Shown here one piece after another: positions 32,448 to 45,093 of a DNA stretch of 64,000 nucleotides. A program made the translations under genes and the position numbers. Every line of letters starts with the position of its first letter. The first letter of the stretch is position 1. Location: positions 1,735 through 65,734 of the forward strand of contig NMRA01001019.1 of assembly GCA_002633005.1 (NCBI GenBank), read 5' to 3'. This DNA comes from Phoronis australis (Eukaryota > Phoronida > Phoronidae). The notes under the pieces were generated by a model that was not told the origin of the DNA, made no database searches, and saw only the letters and a list, made by a program, of their open reading frames with translations.

Positions 32448-32528
32448 ATGTACTATGTCGCCTGCAATAATACAATGTACTATGTCGTCTGCAATAATAC
32501 AATATACTATGTCGTCTGCAATAATACA
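32448..32528 (+). repeat. 27-base tandem repeat, three units
   Basis: ATGTACTATGTCGYCTGCAA followed by TAATACA repeats three times at exactly 27 bases with one or two changes per unit. The length is a multiple of three and the frame M/I-Y-Y-V-A/V-C-N-N-T stays open to a TAG at 32574. It lies inside the possible alternative terminal exon 32413-32576. Confidence 0.85.
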
Positions 32529-33280
32529 AATTTGGTCTCACACTCTCACACCACCATAAGTGAATATAATTATTAGCGCGTCACAGCCTAGAAATAATTC
32601 ATACACATTATCTCAGTAACTAGCAGTTATGGGTGTACTCTAAGATACTTTGTACCTATGCTTTTGCTAAAGTGGGTTTCAATTATTCTCCAGAAGTTGT
32701 TATGCAGAGCCTAAGATCAAACTTTTAACTTCAGATTTAAGTCACTTTTCATGAAACAGACACCCGGACTCATTTGTAGGCCAATCGGAATGTATATGAG
32801 CGGCAGTCTAGGTATTCCGACAGCATTGGAAATACATATGATCCTTTTTAACATCTAAGTAGAATCAATCAGCAAGCAGAATACATTCGATGTGTATTCT
32901 TGTTCATTCAAGACGGATTCGGAACATTCTGACACCATAAAGAGTGACTTGTCATTCCTTTTTACTTGTACGTCACCAAAATGTTTCTATTCCTATTATA
33001 ATGCAGTTAGAATGTTGAAAATGCATTCAACGTAAGGCACGACTATTTTTAACTTCTAAACCATTCATCACGGCTACAAGCAAGTGACCAGTGACATGTC
33101 TTCATCCACACGGAAAAGTTTTAAAACACATTTCGAATATCATAGAATATGCGAAAATTTTTCATTCCAATGGCATTCCGGCTGACTAACTCTTCTGTGT
33201 ACAGAGTTTAAAATAAGTAACCTACTTGAGTTTCAAGACTCGCCCTTATACACTGTATTCACGCAATCACCATTTTAAAA

Positions 33281-33416
33281 GTGAGCCTCTTTTTACGTTT
33301 TAAAAACAATGCATTTTTTGCGCTTAAATACAGAGCAAAGCGTATTTTTTCGCGTGCGTCGTTATATTTATGTCCTGATCGGACTGTTCTGTTTTTAAAC
33401 ATAAAAGGAGGCTCAC
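33281..33416. mobile_element. 136-base MITE with 28-base inverted ends
   Basis: GTGAGCCTCTTTTTACGTTT at the left faces, in reverse, GTGAGCCTCCTTTTATGTTT at the right. Both continue into TAAAAACA. Only about 80 bases separate the arms. No target duplication is certain. The frame at 33281-33514 runs through it and is not a gene. Confidence 0.6.
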
Positions 33417-33899
33417 TACCAAACGGCGACTGCGTGAATGAGGCCTATTGTCTTTGTCCGAACGAGCTCATGCGCAACGCTGGAATATTTAAGAAACGAG
33501 ATCACTTTACGTAGTGTTCTTCCAGCGAAAGATTACGTCATTCAGTACCTTTGAAACCTCTTACAAAAACGACACGTTTCAAATAGACGAGGGGTCTACG
33601 TCTTATTGGCTGAGTTGTTTGATGACAAATTCACATTAGAAGCAGGCAATCATGCCAAAAGATTCTTTGTTGAAACTTAGGGTGGTGGCTAAGCACCGTT
33701 GCCAAAGTAACCATTAGTTGGTCAGTCAAACTTAGCAGTTTCAAGTTTAAAGGCAAACTTTTGTTAGAAACAAGGAACCGTGCCAAGAGTTCTGAAATTG
33801 ACTGTTTAAGGAAACTTAGGAGTGCTGTTAAGCTGCGGAATTAGTTATACTACCGAGGTAACCACGATAAAGATCACCAATTTTATAGACCGACAACCC

Positions 33900-34500
33900 A
33901 GAGCCCTTAGCATAGATGAACGAGGTACCAACATCTGACCATAGGAGCACTTAGAGTCCACCTCAATGTATACGGAAATGGACCTCTGCTGTTTTCTGCA
34001 CTGGATTCCTTAAAAGGGGGCTAAAAATAAGCCAGATTAGATATTTGAGGTATCGGCCAATACTGATTTAAAACGGACAATAGATCGCACTTAACACGGA
34101 ATAACCCATGAAAGACAAACTGCACTCTGGAATGTGTCGGCCAGAAACTCAAAAAGGACCCCCAAAAATGAGCTAGCTCATACAATCGAGGTACCAAAAA
34201 ACCAATTCCATGTGGTTCAATACATGTCACTGATCACTAAATGCCCCTCGACAAACACAATACACTCTGTATTATGCCAGAAATCCATAAAAATCTCAAC
34301 CACGGCATGGCATTGGCGTATCGGCTGACTTGAAACCAACAATCGTGTCGCAGTGAACGTCAGATGAGCCATGACAGGCAAACTGTCCTCTGGAAACGGT
34401 CCTACAAAATCTCTAAATCAACGCCCACGAAAGAGTTACCTCATATATTCGAGGTACTGCAATAAACAATTCCATGTGATTCAAATAGAAGTTAATTGTT
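33900..34500. repeat. Degenerate tandem repeat, about 265-base period
   Basis: Landmark CGAGGTACC/T recurs at about 33919, 34188 and 34452. The second and third are followed by AAACMAATTCCATGTG and GGTTCAA/GATTCAA wording. Divergence is high, so the array is old. Confidence 0.45.
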
Positions 34501-37500
34501 ACTAACATATATCGTATGGCTTATTGAATCCCGTATTTACACATCAACAGGGATCAAATTGTTGTATGACAGTAATTTATCATGGAAAGGGTTAGAGAAG
34601 CTACGTACTAGTGTCCCTGGCACGTGCGTGTGTAAGTGATGACCCCGTCGATAACATCTCTTTCTCGGGCAGAATATCACAACAAATGAAGTGAACGTGC
34701 CACAGTTGAACTCCAGGTCACTGAATGGACTCTCTACTGACTAGATTGTGGGAAGTGAACTACTTGATGCACAGGTTTTAGTGCGCAATATCAGTAAGAT
34801 AATGGAATATCGACATAATATTCTGTGCCTTTACACAACTTTCAGTCATAGGGTATTATTTTGCTAGGGTGTGATAATAGACTGGCTTGTTTAAAACCAA
34901 AACTCTACTCTGTTACACCTGACATCATCTTGCGTGATCTCTTCTCCGCAGTTGCAGGAGACTAACGTCAATGAACACTCTTCAGTTACCAGACTGTATC
35001 ATTATACTTCACCTGGTGTTTGTTGGGCAAATATCCGCCGAATACAACAGTAGTGAACAAAATGAGCCTGTGACGTCAAACTTTTTCAATCATGGCCTGC
35101 AAGGTGACCAACCAGGACAGATCATAACCCAAGTCTGACAGGGAAATGGGTTGTCAATCACAAATGTTAAAATGGAATCTTGTAAAAAGAATAAAATGAA
35201 ACTTAATCATTTTCAAGTAATTCCCAGTACCAAATTTACCATTTACCCCTGCAAAATATTACTATATTGCTGATAAGTGCTCAGTGAAAATTACAGACAT
35301 CTTTGATGATAACTGTAGTATTAAAAGGGGCAAGAGCTTTGCAGAGTGGTTTCATGCAATAAATGTTCTCTCTCGTGTCATATCATGACTTGAATTGAAA
35401 AACCTACATGAACATTTCACTTTCCATAGAGCAGGATGACAAGTGCCTAAGATTAACAAAGAGTCTTAAACTAACTCATAATTAGATAAATGAGGTTTGG
35501 AGGCTGTCAGACAACATACTTAAGTAGGGGATGTGTTTTTTAAAATTTACCAGTAGTATTTGGAATGAAGACTGTTCCGGGAAAAATTGGCTACATCACT
35601 CAGAATCTGCCTTACATCACATTTCAAACACACCTGTAAAAAGAGACAATCCAGTTTGGTGAAATTTCCAGCAGGTTCTCCAAACAGCTAGAGAAAATCA
35701 TAGGGCTCATTACGAAATGTTTCGTATTCACCGCGGCCGAAGATGATAATTTTAAAAGGACACTTAGATTATCTCAATCCTTATTTAATGACTTTCATTG
35801 TAACTCATATATAAAAAACTGGCTATGCCAACTATTAAAAGTATAACTTTTCTAACGGAAAGATCAGGAATTATAAGAATATGTTTTATATTGATGTGTC
35901 AGTATTATTTTTACGCTAGCGCCTTTTGAAGACAAAATTTGATTTTTAAGAATAGTACATAAGTAACAAAAATGACCCTTTGGTATATTTTCAAGGAAAT
36001 TCTTTGAAATGAAAAATTAACAATTTACAATTCGATTACTCGTTTAATTTTTTTTATAAGCTAAATTAACTCGCAAAACGTTGGATATTTTCATAAAAAT
36101 AGCAGTCGTAATCGTCTGTCCGTCTGTCTTATGGTACAGAATAAATGAGCGTTTTGAACAAAAATTCTAACAGATTTTTTGAGACTAATGAATACGTATC
36201 AAAATTGGAAAGTTTGAATGACGTTCACGGAGCCATGTACGAGAAATTGTGTTCCTAAGCTCAAACTAAGTCGATTTGTCGAAGACGAGAAAAAGCGGAA
36301 TACCTCCCGAGTCTTCAAAATCTGACAGTTTTACCGCTTAATTCAGAAAAAATTGTTTTTGGTCAATATAACTTATGTATACCTTAACCATGTTATATGA
36401 ATGTGTCTCGACTCAAGCTACGTCAAGACGGGATCAAATACTTAAAAGTACATGTAGGTCAACAGTTCCTTGTTGTACATACCCCACACCGGGAGAGTGT
36501 TATGAAACCAAGTGCAAAATGGACAACTGAAATCGAGTCGTGAGCATGAGATCGAAACGGCGAAGTGTCAAATTACCGATCAAATTAATCAACTTTGGAG
36601 AGGATTTATCTTGTTCACAACTTACTGTGATCGTGAACACAAAGTCACAGAGGCGTGCATTCGTTTTCAACTGTCATATGCATTCAAATGCACTCCCTCG
36701 ATCAATACTACTTTATTTCTTCGTTTTCTCCGGCATCTTTTTATCCTATGTACACCTCGTTATCTCAGTATTATGGCGACTTGGTCACTGAAAAGGGTGA
36801 GGATGAATACAGATCTGGTTTTTGCCTGGCGGGAGATTCGTCCCCTGACAAGTAGTAAATTTCCACAACTTTAGAAACAGTTGTGCGTTTGCAACGTGGG
36901 TCTGCTAAATCTTTTTTCCTCGCTACATGTCATATACACCTGTATTTCGTATTTGAAATTCCCTGAGAATAATGATAAGGTGTTTTGTTAGACATATGTG
37001 AAATATTTGTAAAAACTGCCAACTTTTATAAGGTTTGAGATATCATTAAAGTGCCTTACATTATTGTAAAACAAAAGGCTATCACAATGATTTGACTGAA
37101 CTTGTTGCAATGAGGAAAAGTAGTCAACACTGGACAGTTTGACAAAGGGAATAATTTTTCTGAATGTTTTTTAAAAAGTAAGCTTTGCACAATACATTAA
37201 TCCACAAAGATTTTAGATGAATTCATATCAACTGTTTCAATGAGTTCAACATGAGTGGGTGATCCCAACCCAAATTGATCACAACAATTCATGTTAATTG
37301 TTGACATGGTTTTTCACACAAGAACTAATTCATATGTATACAGAACATGCACTTTTCTCCGATCCTTTCAATTTGAAACTGTACAAAAATGACGATACTT
37401 CTTTAGCATTGTTCGTTTTTAGTATTATATTCATAAACTGTGTTTTTTTGTTCCTTTAGCTTCAGTGCTAATGTTCAGCTGCCCATTAAAATGAAATATT

Positions 37501-38510
37501 TAAAACAATATGTCGAGCATTTTTGATATGAAAAATGCAATAAAGCGTTAAATTCTAACATATCGTATCACCATTTTTATGACGTCAAAACCATATGTCA
37601 GCAAAATCCCTTGATCCCTCCCTCTCTAAAACATCCATCACACTAACGAAAATGTCGATTATAGAGAAGGAGCCCTGAAATAAAGATTGTTCGTTTTACT
37701 CAAATTCCTCATAAAGATACAAACCCATCCAACATAAACATAACTATGACGCAAGCGGGAAGCTTGGCGGCTCCACTTAGAAAGAAATTGACATTTTGTT
37801 CTCAGGTAGGTCAGATGTACTGAACGAGAGGCAGGCTGTTTACCGTCCTGGGAAAACAAACTATGCAAACTATGAATTTCTACAATTTTTAACAAGCCAT
37901 GTAAACTTCAGGCTTCTGACAAAAGAGGACAAAGCAGTTAACGTTTTCTCTCTCACAACTTGTTTTTTTGTTTTCAAGAAAGCCCCTTTATCAGCTTCAA
38001 TATCAGGCTAAAAATCAAATTTGGTTTTGGTCTTTAACCCGAGACCTGTGCTAGACTTAAAAAACAAAAAACACCCGCCAGTATCAATTTTAGTCTAGTT
38101 TTTATAACTCTGTACAAAGGCACGTAAACAAGAGTAAGCAAAATGTGAAACACTATAAATTTCGAAGCAATGAGTATGAGAAAAAATCTTGCATCATTTT
38201 GCTGGTATCAGGTGGATTTCTATTTGAAATAAACAGTAATTAAGACAAATTCCGTGCCAATGACTCAGTTTTCAAAAAAGAAGCAGACCGGAATCAATTA
38301 TGCTTTTTATTAAATAACACAATTTACTCTACTCTACAAGAGCGTGTTACAAATATCAATTATAAATGACACTACAGTGCCGTTATACATCGTTACATTT
38401 ACCATAAATAGTTATTGATAAGCAGGTGGAGGTTTTTTGAACTGGTTGACACCAAGGGGTGGTTGCTCACAGTTTTGATCTTAAGCAAATCAAAAGAACT
38501 CTACATTTTA
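34501..38510. other. Intergenic, no gene seen
   Basis: Four kilobases without recognisable domain, RNA gene or element end. The largest frame (36512-36874, 120 codons) gives no known motif, and its overlapping frames are of similar length, as expected by chance. A small or fast-evolving gene cannot be excluded by eye. Confidence 0.35.
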
Positions 38511-39325
38511 ATTGTTCGAAAACCCCTCGATCCCCACAACCCACGACCCATTAGACCCCCGACCCCTTCGACACACGATCTCCTCGAACCACGACCGACT
38601 AGGCCCACAGTCCACAACCTATTCTACACAGTCTACATGCGCTCGACTCGATCTGGACATGGAACAAACGCTAAATTGCAGGATCAACGAGTCGGGCCGT
38701 GGGCTCCGCTGGCTTCTTCATATTTTGCAAGTTTGAAAGACAAAAGACGAAAACAAGGCCACCAAATCAAATCAAAGACCTACCAACGCTACAAAAGTCG
38801 TCTCGTCTGCCCTTCAGTGAATGGCAGATTCAATCTTTTTGGGAGAGTGCGAGGAACCGACGAATAAATAATATATTCAATTAATACAATTTGAAAAAAC
38901 AAATTGTTAACTAAAAATGTCTCAATGTTACATGGAGCGTATTGTTAACGAGTATACAACAGAAAGCAACTAATAAGAATGTGAAATGTTGTGCATTCAC
39001 TGTAAAGTAGAACAGGGCCTTTGCTGGCCGCTTGTGGAACTATTTCCGTGTCAACGATAGCATGCTCACAATCCACTGTTTCACATCATGTTCTGACGCC
39101 ACTTTCTATTTTTACCCTCCAGACTTGAGCCAGGGTAGATTCGCGTGTAGATAAGACTTATGCGAAAGTCATTCAGCGATGTAATATGATTATGAAATTT
39201 GTAAAAAGTGCAAAGATACATCTATTGCCACAGGTCGTGTGTCGACGGATTTGTGGTCGTGGTCGTGGGGGTTGTGGGTCGAGGGGGTCATGGGATGTGG
39301 GGGTAAAGGAGGTCTTAGAACAATC
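38511..39325. mobile_element. CGACC-rich TIR element, uninterrupted copy
   Basis: Starts ATTGTTCGAAAACCCC and ends GGTCTTAGAACAATC (inverted). Flanks CTCTACATTTT and CTCTCAATTTT suggest a target duplication. C-rich CCCACGACC subrepeats fill the left arm and their complement the right. The middle contains GAACTATTTCCGTG and TGTAAAAAGTGCAAAGATA, found in all family members. It is the best model of the family here. The Pro/Arg-rich frame 38415-38867 is a translation of the subrepeats. Confidence 0.65.
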
Positions 39326-39809
39326 TCTCAATTTTCTGTAGATCAGTCGGTCGTTCTAATTTACCAACAAAGGTATTGCTCAAGGGAAACAACACTCTTT
39401 GGCTTACTATGGAATGGTTGACTTTGACAAATTAGCATGACGTCACCTTGCAATTTCTATGACCAATAACTGATCAAAAAAAAACTCTTCCCGACATCGA
39501 CAAGAATGATCAGTGAGGACCGATCAAGAACCACACCAAATTTGAAGAATTTCACATTACTCATTCAAGGGTATTTTTCCAGTCTATCAAACTTTCTCAT
39601 GTTGAAGTTGCAACACCCAGCGCAGCAGTAATACCTTGTTAGCATTGGAAGGACGAATTGAGTAATGCAAGTGAGAAAATGTTGTAAAGAATCAACAACA
39701 AATGACACGTAAATCTCCAGCCAAGAGCGACACGAAAAGGAGACAGCAAATGTGCATGACTGATGTTTACGGTATTGTGACTGTGTAATCCGGGACGGCC
39801 CTATAGCGC

Positions 39810-41030
39810 AGCAGCCATACATGCAAATGTTTCCAACAAGCTAGTACGCGAACCCTGGCGGAGGATTCGAACGTTATAGTTTTGAGTGATAAGATGCGAA
39901 CTGTAATTCATCTAAAAATATGTTGCACGTGCACATACCTAATTTTTTTGCGATACTTCCTTCCGGATCCTCGGCATCCAAGGGCCTCGAGGTTTAAGCT
40001 TTGTCAGCCTCGTGGTTTATTCGCCACTACTCAGAAGTTCGGTATCTCGGCTTCAATGGGCTCTTATACTGGAGTGATCGGGACTAACAAAACTTTGTAA
40101 TTACAATAGTATTAAGGCTTCAATTCGAATAATTTAATTTTGTATCCAGAGTTAACTAACAGGGCTAATACTAACCCCAGGATGGACTTCGTAGACATGC
40201 AGCTAAGTCCACAGTACTCGGAGTGACACTTTGATGAACTTGTCTTCGGGGTGTTGCTAAGTTAAACTTGGTATCGTTACCATGATAACCAGGTATTTTA
40301 GCTGCCTTGATCACCCGTTTTAAAAGCAGGTAACCAAGCATGATCATAGCATTTCAGTGACCTGTCCCAGAGACTTAAGAGAGTTGCCAAGTTGAAATGT
40401 GTACCGTTGTCACAGCAACCAGACACGTACAGCCAAAATTTTGAAGAAGTTATACTGGCTGGTTGCTTTATCAAAGATATATCATTAGCAGTGGAACGAT
40501 TTTGATAATCTAAAAATTGATACTATGACTTCTCATTCACACAAACATGGACATGTCTTTTTAACAATATAAAGCTGGGTACATCCTATGCAATAGATTT
40601 TCATTAAACAATTACTGAAAGCAAACACCCATAGCTAGTATGTCTAAACCAGTAGCAAATATACGGAAACCAAGAAGCGCTTGCCATGGCAGCTCAAGCA
40701 AATAAATCTGTCTACTGGTTCTTTCAAACCATGTGAAACGCCCAAAACAGGAAACATGACATCATCAAAGGCACATAATTACCACCAGTATCCGCTGCAT
40801 AATTTACCCGTAGCATAATTTTAAAAATCATATTAATGGTTGTCGTGATTGCGGATGAATATTCATCACAGCTATTTAAGGTAAGGTTGATGGATTTGCT
40901 GCTAGTGGTGTTCACAGTGTTCTTGTAGATTGAAGCATCTGGTTTTTCGAGCAAAGCTTACATTCTTGCCGAGGTAATTTTATTCAGTTGCAAAAAGGAT
41001 TCACTCAATTGTTCTTATGCGCTAAGAGTT
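39810..41030 (+). other. Duplicated upstream flank of copy 2, distal part
   Basis: Aligns with 2840-3645: shared wording includes GAACGYTATARTTTTGA, GGATGGACTTCGTA and GGTAAGGTTGATGGA. It is longer than copy 1 by an internal stretch (about 40330-40680) that repeats the palindromic GTTACCATGG-type motif. Homology stops near 41030 at the LINE insertion. No gene. Confidence 0.6.
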
Positions 41031-42034
41031 CCTCCAAAAGAGGTTTCTGGCGTAACCTTGATTTTGCTGTATTCACTGTGTAGTTTAGGTTATGATAATG
41101 CCATTCATTTCTCCATGGTTCTTTCAAAAACATGAAGTAATAGTTGTATAACACGAGAAAAGTTCAAAATGGATAACGTTCTTGCAAAAGTTGTCGAATA
41201 GTTTGATATGAAATTTTTTTCTGCATTTTGTCAAATTCATTTTCTATACTGCTCTTTCCAAACCATGATGTCTTCTTTATTTCAGAAACTGTAAATTATG
41301 AATTAAAAAATAATACTATTGTCTTTCGACTTCACATGCATTTAAAAGATATTAAACTCTGTTTTGATGATTTCCACTACTCCTCGTTCTGTCATCTGTT
41401 AATGCATCATTGGTGTCAATCTCCTACGTTAAACTAAAAAGTTATGTTCTCCATGCCACAGATTGAGTTATGGTTCTTGGGGGAGGTGGTCTTTTCCCAA
41501 AGTTACCGTGTAACTCGTTGAAAGCGTGGGTCACGCTTGTTCGTTTAGCAGACTTCGAAATGAATTTATAAATGTTCCAAACTTTTGGGGGTTGTCGAAG
41601 GTTACAGAGCATTATTTTGTTTCAGAGATGTAGATGGAAAAGTTGTTTTTAGTATCTATTAATAGTCCAAAACCGGGTTTGGTAGCTTTTTAATGTTTAA
41701 GTTTCGATTATCACTCCTGCTGAAGCAAGTCGGATGCATCTATGCCTTTGGCGATGTTCATTGCACAATTCGATGTGTAAAAATAGCTCGCACTCCGTGA
41801 AATGTTTGTTACCGTCAACAACACAACTTCCAATTTATAAACAAATGTAAGCATTCCAAATCAAAAGTGTTATTTGTTTGGAATTTCAATATGGTGAACG
41901 TGAGCTACGTAAGAAGACAAAACCAAAATGATACAAAATATGAAAGGCAGTGCAATTTGTCAGTATAAAACTTGTTATTCTGTGAAATTGATGAACATAA
42001 AGGCATGGGTGTGGATGGAGTGAACTTTTTGAAG

Positions 42035-42912
42035 GCTGGTAACAGAGCTTGCGTCACCACTGACCCACATCACTAACCTCAGTATATCGACCTGTAAATT
42101 TCCAAGTCAGTGGAAAATTGCATGGGTTATCGCTTTTCACAAAGACGGAAGCAGGGATGACAACTGTCGACCTATAACGGAACTCTCACGCGTATCCAGA
42201 ATAATTGGGAGACATGTACACAACAGCCTTTATCATTGTTTAAATTCTCATGACCTTCTTGCAAGTGTGCAGTCATGATTTCGAGCATTTTTTTCCTGCG
42301 AGACTACTCTCTTGGTTCCTTTACATCGGTTAGTAATCATAGTACAGAGTAAGGGCTGAGGCTGTGTCTTGGAAATTCGGTCCCACCAGGTCGATATGGT
42401 TGTATTCATATCCAAATCCTGTAAAATTTCTCATGATGTCCCCACAGTTCTACGCTGAGGCATTAATGTTTAATGTTCTTGAACTGTCTTTCATTATGTG
42501 TAGATTCATATATTGTGATGTGTGATAATTACCTAACAATTTTGTCCTTGAAAGATCTACATAATATATTATCAACGTCACGTTACTGTCTGATTTAGCC
42601 AGAGTTGAAGGATGGTGTCGGGGCAGTATAATGATTTTGAGTTCAAGTAAAACTAAATAAATGAGTGTTGCCTCCATTCAAAACCATCATAGACAGGATT
42701 TAAAATCAGAGCTCAAAATTGAAGAAATTTCCTTAGAATATACAAATTCTGAAAAAACCACGTGGTGTTAAGATTGACAACACATTATAATGGAGTGCCG
42801 ATGTTTCTGAGGTTTCCTCTAAAATGTGACAAAGACCGGGACTTTTAAGACGTATTAGCCCCTACATTTCTAGAGAGTGCAATTTGGGGTATTTTAGTCC
42901 TTGTGTGACACC
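42035..42912 (+). pseudogene. LINE reverse transcriptase fragment, second family
   Basis: Translated pieces read LTHITNLSISTCKFPSQWK, then IAFHKDGSRDDNCRPI (finger motif of Jockey/CR1-type enzymes), later ARVEGWCRGSIMILSSSKTK, and RRISPYISREC to the point of the TIR insertion. After the insertion the frame resumes near 44050 with FAELKWIPILK. Several stops and frameshifts occur and the YADD region is missing. It differs from the intron 6 LINE. Confidence 0.65.
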
Positions 42913-43646
42913 GGATTGTTCTAAAAACCCCTCGATCCCCTCGACCCTTGCAACTCTCTCGACCAGGATCTACGACACTCAGGACCCACGACCTGTGGCA
43001 ATAGCGGTATTTTTGTGATTTTTACATATTTCGTAATCTTAGTACGTCGCTAAGTGACTTTCCCATAAGACATACCTACACGCCACTCTGCTCAGGCTCA
43101 AGCGGAGTGAGAACGTGATCTGAAATAGCGCACTGTCAGCGCACTATCGTAGTCACGGAAATAATTCCATGAGCGGCTACCAATGCCCCAGTTCTACTAA
43201 ACTTAGAGAGAGAGTAGGTTAACGTGAATGTACAAAATTTCAGATTTTTTTGTTTGCTTTCTTTTGTATACTCGTTTACAACATACTCCATATAGTATGT
43301 TGAAATACTTTTAGTTAACAGCTTTTTTCAAGCTGTAATTACTGATGAAATTACAGTTTTATCGGTTCCTCGCACTCTCCGCAAAAATGTTGAATCTTCC
43401 ACTCACTGAAGAGCAGATCAGACGATTACACTCTTTAACGCTGATATGTCTTTGATTTGATGTGGTGGCGTTGCTTTTTTTCTGTTTTGGCTTTCAAACT
43501 TGCCGAATTGACTTTATCAATTGCGATAAACAAGTAAAAGCCAGCCGAGCTCATTGGTCCTGCAAATCAGCAGGGGTGGAGGGTCGAGGGGGTCGTGGAT
43601 CGAGGGAGCTGAGGGGTGTAGGGGTCGAAAGGCGTTAGAACAATCC
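42913..43646. mobile_element. CGACC-rich TIR element inside the LINE
   Basis: GGATTGTTCTAA at the left and TTAGAACAATCC at the right are perfect inverted ends. The left flank TGTGACAC and the flank TGTGTTAC after the second appearance of the right end (43952) fit an 8-base target duplication. Orientation is opposite to 38511. It interrupts the reverse transcriptase codons just after the SPC residues. Confidence 0.65.
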
Positions 43647-43952
43647 TGTGTGTATTTTTTCACTTTTACATGCCAAAACGAATGATACATACACTGAACG
43701 GTGTATTGTATTGTATTGTATTTATCTATTATAGCGACAAGTACAATTAATTCAAACAGTTATAGGTTTAACATTTGTAAGAAAATATATAAGTACCCAG
43801 CCCAGTTGGGCTTATTAGTCACTTTAACCACACAGGTCAGATGTAGGCCTACCATAAATGCGACGGTTTCTAAGTTCAAAAGCAGACTTTATATGTTTGG
43901 CAAATTGCCTAAGGAAATACTNGGGTCGAAAGGCGTTAGAACAATCCTGTGT
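43647..43952. repeat. Assembly-join duplication around N 43922
   Basis: Bases 43647-43921 repeat 44697-44970 almost exactly. The bases after the N (43923-43952) repeat 43619-43647, the end of the TIR element. This fits two allelic contigs placed end to end. Confidence 0.7.
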
Positions 43953-45093
43953 TACCCCCATTTTTGAATTGTTGTACAACCAATTTGATTAATAAGCTCT
44001 TAAAGATGTAAAAATAGGCTGACAGGATCTTCCTGTGTGTTCCATTTAACATCTTATCCAGTTATATGTTCGCTGAGTTAAAATGGATACCCATTCTTAA
44101 GTTTTACGAATTTAGATGGTTGTGCTACTGCCCTGATGCACCGGGATACTTCACCAGAAATATTGTAACAGTTTGTTCCAAATACTCCTTTTGCCTCACA
44201 ACATGGCCTTCTGGTGCCTAGTAAGGCACTTTTGCTCAAGTTATTGGGGAGTATATTGATCTCCCTACAGGCCCGTAGCCAGCATTGTGCAGGGGGTGGT
44301 TCGAATTTCTTGAACGATGGACTTTTGCTATTATGCAAACGTTGACACTGTGGAGTTGTGGTAATACCAGAGATGAGGATGCCGTGGCGGTTGCTCGCAA
44401 AGAACGGGGCTCAATTCGGATGTAATGCGGTCCAAAACATTCTCGCGTTATTTCCTGCCAAATTTTCAAATCAGGCATGCTTAAATGACTGATTACACCT
44501 ACTCGGACAAAAATAGTAAGTCGGAGAATAGCTTATCGAAATTTTTTATCTAGTTATATTTTTTCGTGTTACTTAAGTTGCTTACGTCGTTGGAAATGAG
44601 ACCAGCCCTCTATTCACTATTTGGTTCGCCATTCCGAAAGTTCGATCACTACTTCGAAGGTTTACCACTACAAAAAGATCTAATTTTTTCAAACGAAGTG
44701 TATTTTTTCACTTTTACATGCCAAAACGAATGATACATACACTGAACGGTGTATTGTATTGTATTGTATTTATCTATTATAGCGACAAGTACAATTAATT
44801 CAAACAGTTATAGGTTTAACATTTGTAAGAAAATATATAAGTACCCAGCCCAGTTGGGCTTATTAGTCACTTTAACCACACAGGTCAGATGTAGGCCTAC
44901 CATAAATGCGACGGTTTCTAAGTTCAAAAGCAGACTTTATATGTTTGGCAAATTGCCTAAGGAAATACTGAAAAAGCAGTTTCAACGTAACTAATCTTCT
45001 TAAAGTGAAACTTTATTAAACAGAACAGACCTCCGTGAGTTATAAAGAGAACAATCAAACACAAAATATAGCTCATCCTCTACAGAACCAGAG

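Larger units (their letters stand above)
41031..44170 (+). mobile_element. Decayed LINE inserted in the copy 2 flank
   Basis: The flank continues at 44171 (TTCCAAATACTCCTTTTGCC), matching 3633 of copy 1, so the 3.1 kb between is an insertion. It holds reverse transcriptase pieces on the plus strand and is itself interrupted by the TIR element 42913-43646. The segment 43647-43921 and the N are assembly or haplotype effects, since it repeats 44697-44970. Confidence 0.6.

Noticed and set aside
36512-36874. 120-codon frame in the intergenic region
   Set aside because: No recognisable motif, no splice-consistent neighbours, and overlapping frames of similar length.
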